The notes under the pieces are model-generated. The model did not search any database. It was not told where the DNA came from and saw only the letters and a program-made list of their open reading frames with translations. A program made the translations under genes and the position numbers. A DNA stretch of 62,254 bases from contig NVWA01000007.1 of NCBI GenBank assembly GCA_002746535.1, positions 132,132-194,385 on the forward strand. The letters are read 5' to 3'. This document shows, piece after piece, positions 18,507 through 28,133 of the stretch (positions within the stretch are counted from its first letter, which is position 1; each line of letters starts with the position of its first letter). Source of the DNA: Planctomycetota bacterium. Lineage in GTDB: Bacteria > Planctomycetota > GCA-2746535.

Positions 18507-20447
18507 TTAAGCCGCCACCTTATAGATAAAGTAAATCAAAAAGAATCCTAAAAACATAGTACCTATGTAAAGTTGAATTTGACCATTTTGTGAAAATCGA
18601 ACTAATTTACCAAACAAATGTAAAACCCATCCAACGAAATTCATAAAGCCATCGACAATATTACTGTCGAACCATTTGATGGGTGCGGCAACTTTATCAA
18701 AAATTATTTTGTGAGTAATGTGTAAATAAATTTCATCAATATAAAATTTATTTTTAATTACCGTATAAGACTTCCCGAATTTTTCAGATAAGGCAGTAGC
18801 TGTTTTGTAATTTCCTTTGCCATATAATACCCATGCAATAATTAAACCTGAGACACCCATTATGCTCGCTACTATAGGCAACCAAGTCAAGTGATGAGGA
18901 GATTCTATTTGTGCTATATGACCAAGGGGCGTAAAAGAACCAAGAAAATAACTTTTTGCTATCCAACCTATTCCAATAGTCGGAATGGCTAAAAGTACAA
19001 TAGGAGTTGTCATCCACTTATCTTCATGAGCATGTTGGCCACTTTCTTTTAATTCACCATGAAAAGTTACAAAGAATAATCGGAACATATAGAAGGCGGT
19101 TAATCCACCGACAATTAATCCGATGGAACCTATAATGTTATGACCTGATAAAAATGATGCTAAAAGTATTTCGTCTTTTGACCAAAAACCAGAAAGAGGT
19201 GGTATTCCGCCGATTGCTAAACAAGCTGCCAATGTAGACCAATAAGTAAAGGGCATCTTTTTTCTTAATCCACCCATTTTCCAAATGTCATTGGTGTGAA
19301 CAGCATGAATTACGGCACCAGCCATAAGGAATAACATGCATTTAAAAAATGCATGGGTGAAGACATGAAACATAGATGCTTGAAATCCTAGAATATTAAT
19401 GCCTTCATCACCAGAGATATCATGTGTGACACCGAGGGAAAACATCATGTACCCTAATTGTGATAGAGTAGAAAAGGCTAATATTCTTTTAATATCCGAT
19501 TGAGTACAAGCAATGACGGCTGCAAAGAGTGCTGTAAAGCAGCCAACAGCTGCAATGATATCTAAGGTTACAAAGCTAAAACTAAAAATGGTAAATAATC
19601 TTGCAGTTAGAAATATTCCGGCAACAACCATAGTCGCTGAGTGAATGATAGAAGAAACAGGGGTTGGGCCTTCCATGGCATCAGGCAGCCAAATATGTAA
19701 TGGGAACATCGCTGATTTGCCCCAGCCACCAATGAAAATAAGGATGGTTGAAACCGTTAAAACATTGACCGTTAAAAAGCCAACACTGACAATATGGTTC
19801 ATGCTATCTGCTGCTTGCAGTGAATTGATGTCAATAAAATCAAATGTTTTTAGCACATAGCCCGTGATGATAATACCAAGTAAAAAGAAGGCATCAGCAA
19901 AACGAGTGACAATGAAAGCTTTTTTAGACGCTGCTACCGCAGAAGGTTTGGTATACCAAAATCCAATTAATAGATATGAGGATACTCCTACCAATTCCCA
20001 GAAAACGTAAATCTGAATTAAGTTGGTGGCGACTACTAAGCCCAACATTGAAAAGCAAAAGAGAGATAAAGTTCCAAAGAAGCGACCAGCACTAGGATCA
20101 TCTTTCATATAACCAATGGAATATATGTTTACCATAGTTGCAATGACAGTGATCACAACTAGCATCATCACGGAAATTGGATCTAAAAGACAACCAATTT
20201 TTGCCGTTAAAGTATCATTGAACTCGAGCCAGTTATACTGCCAGGCGATGATGTGTTTTTGAGCAGGTAATTGAGTAAAAAAATCAAAAGCAATTTTAAT
20301 GGAGTAAACAGCGGAGCCAGCCATAGCAAAGGTTGATAAACCCGCGGCGGCTTTCCAGTTTTTTTTACCTAACCATAAACTGTTTACCAGAAATGCGATA
20401 AAAGGAGCTACTAAAATTAACCATGAATATGAATAGACGTCACTCAT
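18507..20447 (-). CDS. nuoL: NADH-quinone oxidoreductase subunit L
   Basis: A 646-residue subunit from ATG 20447, chosen because GGAGG lies eight bases upstream inside the end of nuoK. It contains FWELVGVSSYLLIGFW, LHIWLPDAMEGPTPVSSIIH and HAFFKCMLFLMAGAVIHAVH, and ends with the long lateral-helix and last membrane segment expected of NuoL. Confidence 0.94.
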   Translation of the reverse strand: MSDVYSYSWLILVAPFIAFLVNSLWLGKKNWKAAAGLSTFAMAGSAVYSIKIAFDFFTQLPAQKHIIAWQYNWLEFNDTLTAKIGCLLDPISVMMLVVITVIATMVNIYSIGYMKDDPSAGRFFGTLSLFCFSMLGLVVATNLIQIYVFWELVGVSSYLLIGFWYTKPSAVAASKKAFIVTRFADAFFLLGIIITGYVLKTFDFIDINSLQAADSMNHIVSVGFLTVNVLTVSTILIFIGGWGKSAMFPLHIWLPDAMEGPTPVSSIIHSATMVVAGIFLTARLFTIFSFSFVTLDIIAAVGCFTALFAAVIACTQSDIKRILAFSTLSQLGYMMFSLGVTHDISGDEGINILGFQASMFHVFTHAFFKCMLFLMAGAVIHAVHTNDIWKMGGLRKKMPFTYWSTLAACLAIGGIPPLSGFWSKDEILLASFLSGHNIIGSIGLIVGGLTAFYMFRLFFVTFHGELKESGQHAHEDKWMTTPIVLLAIPTIGIGWIAKSYFLGSFTPLGHIAQIESPHHLTWLPIVASIMGVSGLIIAWVLYGKGNYKTATALSEKFGKSYTVIKNKFYIDEIYLHITHKIIFDKVAAPIKWFDSNIVDGFMNFVGWVLHLFGKLVRFSQNGQIQLYIGTMFLGFFLIYFIYKVAA

Positions 20448-20748
20448 CTTGCAAACCTCCAAGACGAGAAATATCCATTTCCTTGTGTTTTCGATACATG
20501 GTCACAATAATGGCAAGACCTACGGCCATCTCACAAGCGGCCACAGAAATAATCATGATGACGAATATGCTTCCTGCTACAGAATCTGCTGCTTTAAAAT
20601 AAGCAAAGGCTATAAAATTAATATTTGCGGCATTAAGCATTAATTCTACAGACATTAAAACCCCAATTAAATTTCGTCTGGTCATAACACCATAGATCCC
20701 TACAAAAAATAACATGCAAGCTAAGATTAGGCAGTTTGATAATGTCAA
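20440..20748 (-). CDS. nuoK: NADH-quinone oxidoreductase subunit K
   Basis: A 102-residue protein with three membrane helices. It has the conserved NLIGVLMSVELMLNAANINF, with the buried Glu, and AACEMAVGLAIIV. It overlaps nuoJ by four bases and nuoL by eight. Confidence 0.95.
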   Translation of the reverse strand: MTLSNCLILACMLFFVGIYGVMTRRNLIGVLMSVELMLNAANINFIAFAYFKAADSVAGSIFVIMIISVAACEMAVGLAIIVTMYRKHKEMDISRLGGLQDE

Positions 20749-21296
20749 TTGCTTACCTCATCTTTATTTTTAGGGTCATTATCGTTTTTAGCAATGGCTA
20801 TGGCACCAATCATAGCAACCAATATTAATACAGATATTACCTCAAAAGGAACAATAAATCCTGATTCTCTTAAATCTAAAAATCGGGCACCTACTTCCGT
20901 AAGAGAAGCATTTTGTGCAAAAGTTTGATCTCGTTCTGGGTCAATGACACTTGGAATAAAACTAGCAACCCAGCAAGCGGCCATTACTAAAATAGTTCCA
21001 TTAAAGAATTTATTTTTAAACAATGGTTCTAAGTGTTCTTCACCTAACCTAGTTGTTAAGAAGATCGTAAAGAGCATGAAGACCACGACACCACCGATGT
21101 AAACCATCACCTGAGCAATCGCTACAAATTCGGCATTCAATAAAATAAATAAACCAGCTGTAGAAAATAAACATAAGATCAGATTTATGGCTGAATGAAT
21201 TAGATTCTTACTACTTACAACCATAATAGCACCGAATATTATTACTGACGAAAGCACAAAAAAGAATAAATCTTGTATGGTAATACTTGATAGCAT
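20745..21296 (-). CDS. nuoJ: NADH-quinone oxidoreductase subunit J
   Basis: From ATG 21296 the protein is 183 residues with five membrane helices. It contains GAIMVVSSKNLIHSAINLIL and AEFVAIAQVMVYIGGVVVFMLF, the NuoJ signature. The frame is open further upstream, but that part is inside nuoI and is not NuoJ-like. It overlaps nuoK. Confidence 0.93.
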   Translation of the reverse strand: MLSSITIQDLFFFVLSSVIIFGAIMVVSSKNLIHSAINLILCLFSTAGLFILLNAEFVAIAQVMVYIGGVVVFMLFTIFLTTRLGEEHLEPLFKNKFFNGTILVMAACWVASFIPSVIDPERDQTFAQNASLTEVGARFLDLRESGFIVPFEVISVLILVAMIGAIAIAKNDNDPKNKDEVSN

Positions 21297-21300
21297 TATT

Positions 21301-21789
21301 TTATGACTTCCCTTCTCGTTTATTAAGAACAAATACAAGATCATCTCGGGAAGTTTTTGCTTCTTCGAATTCTTGCCCCATAAAAATTGCATCAAAAGGA
21401 CAAGCTTCAATGCACAAATTACATAAAGTACATTGACTAAATCGGTAAATGAATTTGCCGAGAACTTTTTTGCCTGACTTCGGACTAATTGTTTGAAGAA
21501 TAGAGATCGTACCATTCGGGCACGCTTTTTCGCACAAAGTACATCCCGTACAATTGTGGTCGCCTTCTTCGTTATGTGGCATGATTACTTGACCTCGAAA
21601 TCTATCATGCATTTTTAATGTGTCTCTATTTTCAGGATATTCTGACGTTATCACTCGCGAAGGGCTTGAAAAAATATTTATTGTCAGCCACATTCCTTTA
21701 ACCAACGATAGAAAACCATTAAAAACTCTTTTAAAATAACTGTCAAAATCCTTACGACTTTCTTCGATGGATCTTTGTTTTGCTGTCAT
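21301..21789 (-). CDS. nuoI: NADH-quinone oxidoreductase subunit I (two 4Fe-4S clusters)
   Basis: From ATG 21789 (overlapping the nuoH TGA as ATGA) the product is 162 residues. Two ferredoxin motifs, CTGCTLCEKACP and CTLCNLCIEACP, bind clusters N6a and N6b. In complexes without the NADH module, this is the likely entry point for electrons from ferredoxin. Confidence 0.94.
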   Translation of the reverse strand: MTAKQRSIEESRKDFDSYFKRVFNGFLSLVKGMWLTINIFSSPSRVITSEYPENRDTLKMHDRFRGQVIMPHNEEGDHNCTGCTLCEKACPNGTISILQTISPKSGKKVLGKFIYRFSQCTLCNLCIEACPFDAIFMGQEFEEAKTSRDDLVFVLNKREGKS

Positions 21790-22928
21790 AGTAACCACCC
21801 CAATGTTAAAAAGGCTCCAGCGATGATGATGTTTAATAAATTTGCTGGTAGCATGAATTTCCATTCAAGATTCATTAGTTGATCAATTCGTGGTCTTGGG
21901 AAACTCCAACGAAACCACATAAAAAGAAATATGATGAAATAAGTTTTAGCAAAAAACCAAGCCCATCCTGGAATCATAAACATAATATTGTCAAAGCCTT
22001 CAATTCCAATAGTGAATGGTAAAAAACCACCGAGGAAGAATGTTGTACCAATTGCCCCAGCAATAAACATGTTGATGAATTCGGCTAGAAAAAACATTGA
22101 GAAAGTAATGCCACTGTATTCTGTGTGAAACCCCGCCGACAATTCAGATTCAGCTTCTGGTAAATCAAAGGGTCCTCTGTTTAATTCTGCTGTAGAAGAA
22201 ATCAAAAATAAAATAAAAGCAATAATGCCAAAAATAGGCAATTTAAATATCCACCAATTATTTACGGTGCCATATTGAGAGAATACAATTTCTCGTAGAG
22301 ATGTTTCGCCGCTTAACATAACAATTAAAAGTAAACCTAAACCTACAGATATTTCATAGGATATCATTTGAGCACCTGCTCGCATGGCTCCAAGAAGAGA
22401 ATATTTACTATTAGATGCCCAGCCGCCTAGCAGAATTCCAAAGATTCCAAATCCAGATACAGCAATAACATATAAGGCGCCTACATCAATATCGACAACT
22501 TGGATGTTTTTATCAAAAGGTATAACGGCTAATACTAAAAATGATGCGGTCGCCGGTAAAAATGGTGCTAAATAAAATATGAAGGGGTCGGCTCCTTTGG
22601 GGCGCAACATTTCTTTGAAAACTAATTTGATGCCATCGGCTATTGATTGTAATAATCCAAAAGGACCTACGCGGGTAGGGCCTAATCGTACTTGCATACG
22701 AGCACAGACTTTTCTTTCTAACCAAATTAAAAAAGAAGCGGTACCACCAGCAAAAGCTGTCATGACTAAAATTGATAAAAGAATGTTTGAGGATGAAGAA
22801 AAAACGTGCGCAATAAATTCATTTTCAAAATTTTCACTAAAATATTTTCTTATAACATCACCAACAGGATGTTGATCAGCATTTTTAAGCGCTTCTAATG
22901 AGTTTTTTGCGAGTTCTTCCTTAGCCAT
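21786..22928 (-). CDS. nuoH: NADH-quinone oxidoreductase subunit H
   Basis: A 380-residue subunit with about eight or nine membrane helices. Conserved parts are ERKVCARMQVRLGPTRVGP, GLLQSIADGIKLVFKE, and the quinone-cavity loop RGPFDLPEAESELSAGFHTE. The N-terminus has about 30 extra hydrophilic residues compared with typical NuoH. Confidence 0.94.
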   Translation of the reverse strand: MAKEELAKNSLEALKNADQHPVGDVIRKYFSENFENEFIAHVFSSSSNILLSILVMTAFAGGTASFLIWLERKVCARMQVRLGPTRVGPFGLLQSIADGIKLVFKEMLRPKGADPFIFYLAPFLPATASFLVLAVIPFDKNIQVVDIDVGALYVIAVSGFGIFGILLGGWASNSKYSLLGAMRAGAQMISYEISVGLGLLLIVMLSGETSLREIVFSQYGTVNNWWIFKLPIFGIIAFILFLISSTAELNRGPFDLPEAESELSAGFHTEYSGITFSMFFLAEFINMFIAGAIGTTFFLGGFLPFTIGIEGFDNIMFMIPGWAWFFAKTYFIIFLFMWFRWSFPRPRIDQLMNLEWKFMLPANLLNIIIAGAFLTLGWLL

Positions 22929-22931
22929 TTC

Positions 22932-24083
22932 TTACCTGTCTATATCTGGAATTACCAGATCCATGGTTGACATTATCGTAATCAAATCGGCTAGTTTTAA
23001 ACCTTTTGCTAATTCATTCATCACACTTAAGTTAGAGAACCCTGGAGATCTATTTTTTACTCGATACGGATTTTGGGATTTACCGGTTGCCACCATATAA
23101 TTTGAGAAAATTCCCCTTGGTGTTTCAACTTCGGCATAATAGCTCCCTTTTGGTAACTTATAGCTTCCAAGTTCTTTTGATCGATAGGGGCCATCTGGTA
23201 AACCTTTTATTGCTTGTTTAATAATTTTAATTGATTCTCTAATTTCTAGCATGCGAACCATGTATCGATCAAAACTATCACCCACTTTCCCTAGCGGAAC
23301 GTCAAAATCAAATCGATCATAGACAGAGTAAGGTGCATGTTTTCTTAGATCAAAATCTACTCCCGAACCTCGAGCGAAAGGACCGGTGCATCCAAATGCA
23401 ACCGCTTTTTCCTTTGATAATATACCAACGCCTTTAGTTCGTTCATGCAAGATTATATTGTTTGTTAACAATGTATCATATTCAACGATCATCTTTTCCA
23501 TTTGATCAAGAAAAGAATTAACTCGTGGAATAAAAGTGTCTGGAATGTCGGCAAAAGAACCACCAGGTCTAAAGTAATTTGTTGTTAGTCTTGCACCACA
23601 AAGTTCATCAAATATATCAGCGATCATTTCTCTTTCGCGAAAGCCATATAAGAAGGCTGTGATAGCACCAAGATCCATGCCTAATACTCCCCACCATAAA
23701 AGGTGAGATTCTATTCTCTGTAATTCACATACGATAACGCGAATATATTCGGCTCTTTCTGGTACGCCAATATCCATTGCTTTTTCAATTGTCAGGCAAA
23801 TGCAAAGGTTATTAAAATGACTTGCTAAGTAATCCATGCGGTCTGTTAGGTGGATGTATTGCACATAAGTTTGCGACTCACCCATTTTTTCAATGCCACG
23901 ATGAATGTAACCTAAAACGGGTACAATTTCTTTGATATACTCCCCATCAAGTTTTGCCACCAACCGAAGTACCCCATGGGTACTCGGATGTTGCGGACCA
24001 ATATTCATAATGTATTCTTCTGACTCATCGTCAGCTTTTTCGATGGTAACTGAAGGAGGTAAATCTATGTTTTGAATGGACAT
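22932..24083 (-). CDS. nuoD: NADH-quinone oxidoreductase subunit D
   Basis: A 383-residue 49-kDa-type subunit. It carries the signature NIGPQHPSTHGVLRL (quinone-site His), YVQYIHLTDRMDYLASHFNN, and PRGIFSNYMVATG. It is a separate gene, not fused to NuoC, in contrast to the upstream NuoB-NuoC fusion. Confidence 0.95.
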   Translation of the reverse strand: MSIQNIDLPPSVTIEKADDESEEYIMNIGPQHPSTHGVLRLVAKLDGEYIKEIVPVLGYIHRGIEKMGESQTYVQYIHLTDRMDYLASHFNNLCICLTIEKAMDIGVPERAEYIRVIVCELQRIESHLLWWGVLGMDLGAITAFLYGFREREMIADIFDELCGARLTTNYFRPGGSFADIPDTFIPRVNSFLDQMEKMIVEYDTLLTNNIILHERTKGVGILSKEKAVAFGCTGPFARGSGVDFDLRKHAPYSVYDRFDFDVPLGKVGDSFDRYMVRMLEIRESIKIIKQAIKGLPDGPYRSKELGSYKLPKGSYYAEVETPRGIFSNYMVATGKSQNPYRVKNRSPGFSNLSVMNELAKGLKLADLITIMSTMDLVIPDIDR

Positions 24084-24085
24084 GA

Positions 24086-25309
24086 TTAATACGGCCTCGC
24101 AATTATTTCAGGATGTTTGAAATCTTTTCGCAAAGGATAACCTTCAAAACCTTCCCATAAGAAAATTCTTCGTAAATCAGGATGGCCTTTAAAATCAATA
24201 CCAAAGAAATCGTACGTTTCTCTTTCATGCCAATTGGCGGTGGGATAAATCTGACTCAAGGATTCTATTTCTGGTATGTCATCATCTTTGGGTATTGGTG
24301 TTCTGAAAAACAATTTATGTTTGAAAGTAGTTGAAGTTAATTGAACGATGACATCATAGTGGTCTAGCCAATCAACGGCGGTTACCACTAAAAGAAGATC
24401 CATTTGAAAGTCGGCATTTTTTTTGACGAAATTAATAACCGGAATATATTGATCCGTCGGCAAAATAAAATCCAGAATTTCATCAGCTTTCATAGCTTCA
24501 ACTGTTTCCATGTTCGTCTCTTCTTTATCGTAGAGAGTTAGAAATGGAAATTGATTTAAGAGTTTTTCGAACAATTCTGTTTTGGGTTTTCCTACTTCTG
24601 GATGTATGACTCTTTCAACCTTTTCAAACTTTTCGACAATTTTTCTTGGTTGTTTGAAAGGTTTATAATCAGGGTTTTCTTCCTTATATTTTTTGGCTTC
24701 TTCTTTTAAGCCGGCTTCTTTCCCTTTTAATTCGGCTTCCCATTCTTGCACAGCTACTGTCATAGCATCAATACTTGGAACAGCATTGATTTCTTTTTTT
24801 CTGGTTTCTCTAATAGTTTCCTTACACATAATTTTTTGAAGTTCCATTATTCCGTATAAGAGTGCTTCTGGTCGCGGTGGGCATCCGGGTATATAAACAT
24901 CTACAGGAATAATATGGTCGGCGCCTTTTACAACAGAATAATTGTCATAGAAAAAAGGTCCGCCTGAAATCGTACATGCTCCCATGGCAATGACATACTT
25001 TGGTGCCGGCATTTGATCATATAATCTTCTCAAAGGATCAGCCATTTTTTCGACAATAGTGCCTGCCAAAATAATCAAATCGGCTTGACGAGGTGTTGCT
25101 CTAGCAACCTCCCATCCAAAACGAGCCCAATCATGTTTTGAAGATCCTGTTGACATCATTTCAATTGCACAGCAAGATGTGCCGTATACTAAAGGCCATA
25201 TCGAATTTGACCTCGCCCAATTGGCAATATAATCAACAGTATTGATAAGTTTGGAACCCCCTGGTATAGGGTCTAAAAGTTTTGGTAAATTTTCGATGAC
25301 TATTCCCAT
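24086..25309 (-). CDS. nuoBC: NuoB-NuoC fusion subunit of complex I
   Basis: Residues 1-170 are NuoB, with the four N2-cluster cysteines at 46, 47, 112 and 143 ([26 protein letters not shown]). A charged linker of about 100 residues, rich in Lys and Glu, follows. Residues about 265-407 are NuoC ([29 protein letters not shown] near 340-370). The reading frame is continuous, with no sign of a stop. NuoC-D and B-C-D fusions are known in some bacteria; a B-C fusion with separate D is less usual. The start overlaps nuoA by ten bases. Confidence 0.92.
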   Translation of the reverse strand: MGIVIENLPKLLDPIPGGSKLINTVDYIANWARSNSIWPLVYGTSCCAIEMMSTGSSKHDWARFGWEVARATPRQADLIILAGTIVEKMADPLRRLYDQMPAPKYVIAMGACTISGGPFFYDNYSVVKGADHIIPVDVYIPGCPPRPEALLYGIMELQKIMCKETIRETRKKEINAVPSIDAMTVAVQEWEAELKGKEAGLKEEAKKYKEENPDYKPFKQPRKIVEKFEKVERVIHPEVGKPKTELFEKLLNQFPFLTLYDKEETNMETVEAMKADEILDFILPTDQYIPVINFVKKNADFQMDLLLVVTAVDWLDHYDVIVQLTSTTFKHKLFFRTPIPKDDDIPEIESLSQIYPTANWHERETYDFFGIDFKGHPDLRRIFLWEGFEGYPLRKDFKHPEIIARPY

Positions 25310-25707
25310 TTGAGTGCTCCTTTACGCCAAGCGTAGATTAGACCAAATATTAAGACAAAAAAGAAAACGGATAATTCCATGAATATAACAATTGGTGCAA
25401 TTTCAATGGGTTGGCTGAACTGCGATACTACTTTTCCCGTTTCAACAACTTGCTTAAAAATTCGCATGCAAGGGTATAAAAATAATGATTCAACATCAAA
25501 TACTAAAAAGATTAATGCGTAAATGAAATAGCCAATTTTAAATCGAATGCGGGAATCACCAAATGCCTCGATGCCACATTCATATGGTTGACCCTTTACG
25601 TCTGTATTTTCTGAAGTAAAAGCGACTAGTTTAGAAGCAACAAGCGCTCCACCTACAAATAATAATCCAACAAAACAATAGGCGGCGATGGCGATGTAAG
25701 CTTCCAT
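25300..25707 (-). CDS. nuoA: NADH-quinone oxidoreductase subunit A
   Basis: A 135-residue protein with three membrane helices and the conserved [20 protein letters not shown] and [13 protein letters not shown]. It is preceded by GAGGAT and is the first gene of the roughly 14-kb nuo-CBS-kor operon. Confidence 0.94.
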   Translation of the reverse strand: MEAYIAIAAYCFVGLLFVGGALVASKLVAFTSENTDVKGQPYECGIEAFGDSRIRFKIGYFIYALIFLVFDVESLFLYPCMRIFKQVVETGKVVSQFSQPIEIAPIVIFMELSVFFFVLIFGLIYAWRKGALKWE

Positions 25708-26375
25708 GAATTAATCCTCAGTAATTAAATTTCTGCGAATCAAATAAAATGAATTGCGTAAAGTGTTGTTAAGCAAAGAAGGTTTCGAAGCTATCTCGTA
25801 ATGACATGCGAAGTTATGTTCGATGGATTTATATGTAATTTTTATAAAAACATTTTGCTTGTTTTTAATGGTTTTAATTAGCATTTTAAAATGCTTAATC
25901 TTTCTCTTAAGTTGTTTCTGAAAAATGGCCATCAGTATAAGAAATTTTCACTTTTGAACTAGCTTTTTCATTCGAGGGTTTGCTTTTTTATCGAGGAAAC
26001 TTGACCCTTTCCTAGGTTATTTTTTACAGTGAATGGTTTAAATTTTGAATTGCAGAGCAGCGATGATTTTTTAAATCAATATCAACGATTTTGCCTTAAA
26101 TTTATTTTATATTTTTCAAATTCTGAGATTAGTAAATTCAGATTGAAATCAATTATTTTGATGAATAATGGGGTCATTATTTGTAAAAATATTTCTAAAA
26201 TAGTAATATTCTTAGATATGAAAAGATAGTACATACTTAATAATTTCGTGATATGAATTATTGCATCTGTGAAGCAATTTGAGTCTGTTCATTTATCTAC
26301 AGCATTTGAGACAAGACTATCGTTTATTGAGAGATTTCGAGAATTCTGATTTTAAATTAATTCATAATATTTGAA
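25708..26375. other. 668-base intergenic region upstream of nuoA
   Basis: The region carries the promoter of the nuo operon. On the minus strand TATACT (25939-25934) is a candidate -10, without a convincing -35; use of it would give a leader of about 215 bases. Two short open frames (25711-25932 minus, 26029-26229 plus) show no domain or good ribosome site and are not called. I see no terminator or RNA signature in the rest. Confidence 0.4.
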
Positions 26376-27923
26376 TTAAATAAATTCAAGTTCTAACTTA
26401 TGCTTCCATTTGAATTCAAGTGCTTTAATGAGTGAGCCTTTGTTTTCAGCGTTATAGGGCGAAAATTCATTTAACTCTATTACTTTTGATGTTACTGGGG
26501 AGTTAAATTCTGGTTTATTGTCAAACGGGAGAATGGTTGTGACTTCATCTTCAGTATTAACGCTAAGCGTTAATTTTAATGTTTCATTAATTTCCCATTT
26601 TATCCAAGCTTCGAAAGTTTGATAAAACAAATGTGCCTCGATTGTTTTGTCGGTTGTTTTTATAGTTCCGGTTTTGACGGTATAGGCATCATCATTTACT
26701 TTAAAAGTAGATAGGGTGTCGGAACGTTTTGATTTTTTCCCGTTAAGAATGATTCCTTTTTCTTTGTGAGAAAGGTATAACATGTTTTGATGATCAAGAG
26801 CATAATCACTATTTGGTTTTAATGTTTTGTTAAGTGCTAAAACGGCAGATGCACCAATGGTATAATCATTTTTTCTCAGAATTGCAATGGGAACCGTTAA
26901 CTGAAAAGTGCCTTCGGTTTTATTTTCTGAAACTTCACAATCACCCAAAATCATTAAATCTAATTCATGATAGGTTACGGATAAAGTTTCTGGTGACATG
27001 GTTGTGAAATCGGCATTCTCAAGATGAGAGACAATTAAATAGCGTCCTTTTGAAGATAATGAGTTTAATGCCAATCCGTAACCTAGAGCAACATTTGAAT
27101 GATTGGTGCGTTCATCGGCTATAGGTATCATGCAGCCATCATAATTTAATAGAGACCTAAACATGTCCCCGGCTTTTAAAAAAATACGTTGTTTTTTATT
27201 TTTCCCATCGAGGACATCGTAAAGGCATTCGGCTGTTAGACGCGTGTATACCAATGAAGGTCCTCCTTCTCGCAATTCATTAGTATTTTCTTCCCAATAG
27301 CCATCTGGATGAGCATCATCAAAATATCGTTTTGCAAAATCAAGAGTCATTTCTACCCATTCAGGGATTTCAAATACTTGACCGCAATAATAAATTCCTT
27401 GCATAAAAATGGCTGTATGATTATTGACATGAATTGTTGGGTCAGCATGAAAAGCTGTTCTTCCTGGAAAAAAATGATTGTGATTGTCAATGGCAATTTG
27501 ACCATGTTCAAGAACAAAACCTTTGAACCAACTTTGATCTTCCGCCGATAAGTCCTTTTTTATTTTTTGATATGTTAGTGCTAAATGAAAAAGTAGTCTT
27601 CTAGAAGGAATTGAGAAATACCCAACACCTTCGATATCATGTTTAAAAATTTCTTCGCGATAGATTCTTAGATGTTCCTTTAACTTCTCAAATACAATTA
27701 AAGCCCGAGGGTCTTTATCCTTAATTTTGGCTGATAAGGCATAAATTCCGCAAGCATAATAATCATAGTAACTAACTATTTTCTCAATTAATTTCAAGCC
27801 TGGACGAAAACTTTCATCTCTAAACCCGCTATGGTTTAAATATGTTTCTTCCATCACTTTTAAGGCGGCTTCTTCTATTTTGCCTTTTATCTTTTTTATA
27901 AATGTTTGATCTAGTATCATCAT
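26376..27923 (-). CDS. Putative alpha/alpha-toroid glycan-active protein (heparinase/alginate-lyase-like)
   Basis: The 515-residue protein has no signal peptide. The N-terminal 300 residues look helical, with motifs seen in heparinase II/III-type or related lyases (TIHVNNHTAIFMQGIYYCG, HPDGYWEE, EGGPSLVYTRLTAECLYDVL); the C-terminal 200 residues look like a beta-sandwich. It is divergent from a DUF4832-like gene. The family assignment rests on pattern resemblance only; substrate unknown. Confidence 0.5.
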   Translation of the reverse strand: MMILDQTFIKKIKGKIEEAALKVMEETYLNHSGFRDESFRPGLKLIEKIVSYYDYYACGIYALSAKIKDKDPRALIVFEKLKEHLRIYREEIFKHDIEGVGYFSIPSRRLLFHLALTYQKIKKDLSAEDQSWFKGFVLEHGQIAIDNHNHFFPGRTAFHADPTIHVNNHTAIFMQGIYYCGQVFEIPEWVEMTLDFAKRYFDDAHPDGYWEENTNELREGGPSLVYTRLTAECLYDVLDGKNKKQRIFLKAGDMFRSLLNYDGCMIPIADERTNHSNVALGYGLALNSLSSKGRYLIVSHLENADFTTMSPETLSVTYHELDLMILGDCEVSENKTEGTFQLTVPIAILRKNDYTIGASAVLALNKTLKPNSDYALDHQNMLYLSHKEKGIILNGKKSKRSDTLSTFKVNDDAYTVKTGTIKTTDKTIEAHLFYQTFEAWIKWEINETLKLTLSVNTEDEVTTILPFDNKPEFNSPVTSKVIELNEFSPYNAENKGSLIKALEFKWKHKLELEFI

Positions 27924-27943
27924 CTCGCCTTAATTATTGAATT

Positions 27944-27963
27944 CACTAATCGAAAGATTAGTG
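27944..27963. promoter_or_regulatory. 20-bp palindrome, possible operator
   Basis: CACTAATC-GAAA-GATTAGTG is a perfect palindrome 21 bases upstream of the lyase-like start. A related half-symmetric sequence, CTAACAATCGATTAG, lies about 15 bases further. The divergent region probably controls both the lyase-like gene and the DUF4832-like gene. Confidence 0.35.
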
Positions 27964-28133
27964 TAAAAACAGAGTCTAACAATCGATTAGATAGATTTGA
28001 CATGTGTTTTAATTTTGAGAATTTTATCAATTTTGGCGATATAAAATTTAATTTTATTAAAAAGTGAAATTTAAATTAATGTGTTATCCACTCGTGTAAT
28101 ATATAATTCAGAATTTTAATGATAGAGAAAATT

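Noticed and set aside
25711..25932. 73-codon minus-strand open frame ending three bases before nuoA
   Set aside because: Lys/Asn-rich, no domain, no ribosome site; more likely the untranslated leader of the nuo operon.
26029..26229. 66-codon plus-strand open frame
   Set aside because: AT-rich composition, weak GTG start, no homology pattern; probably chance.
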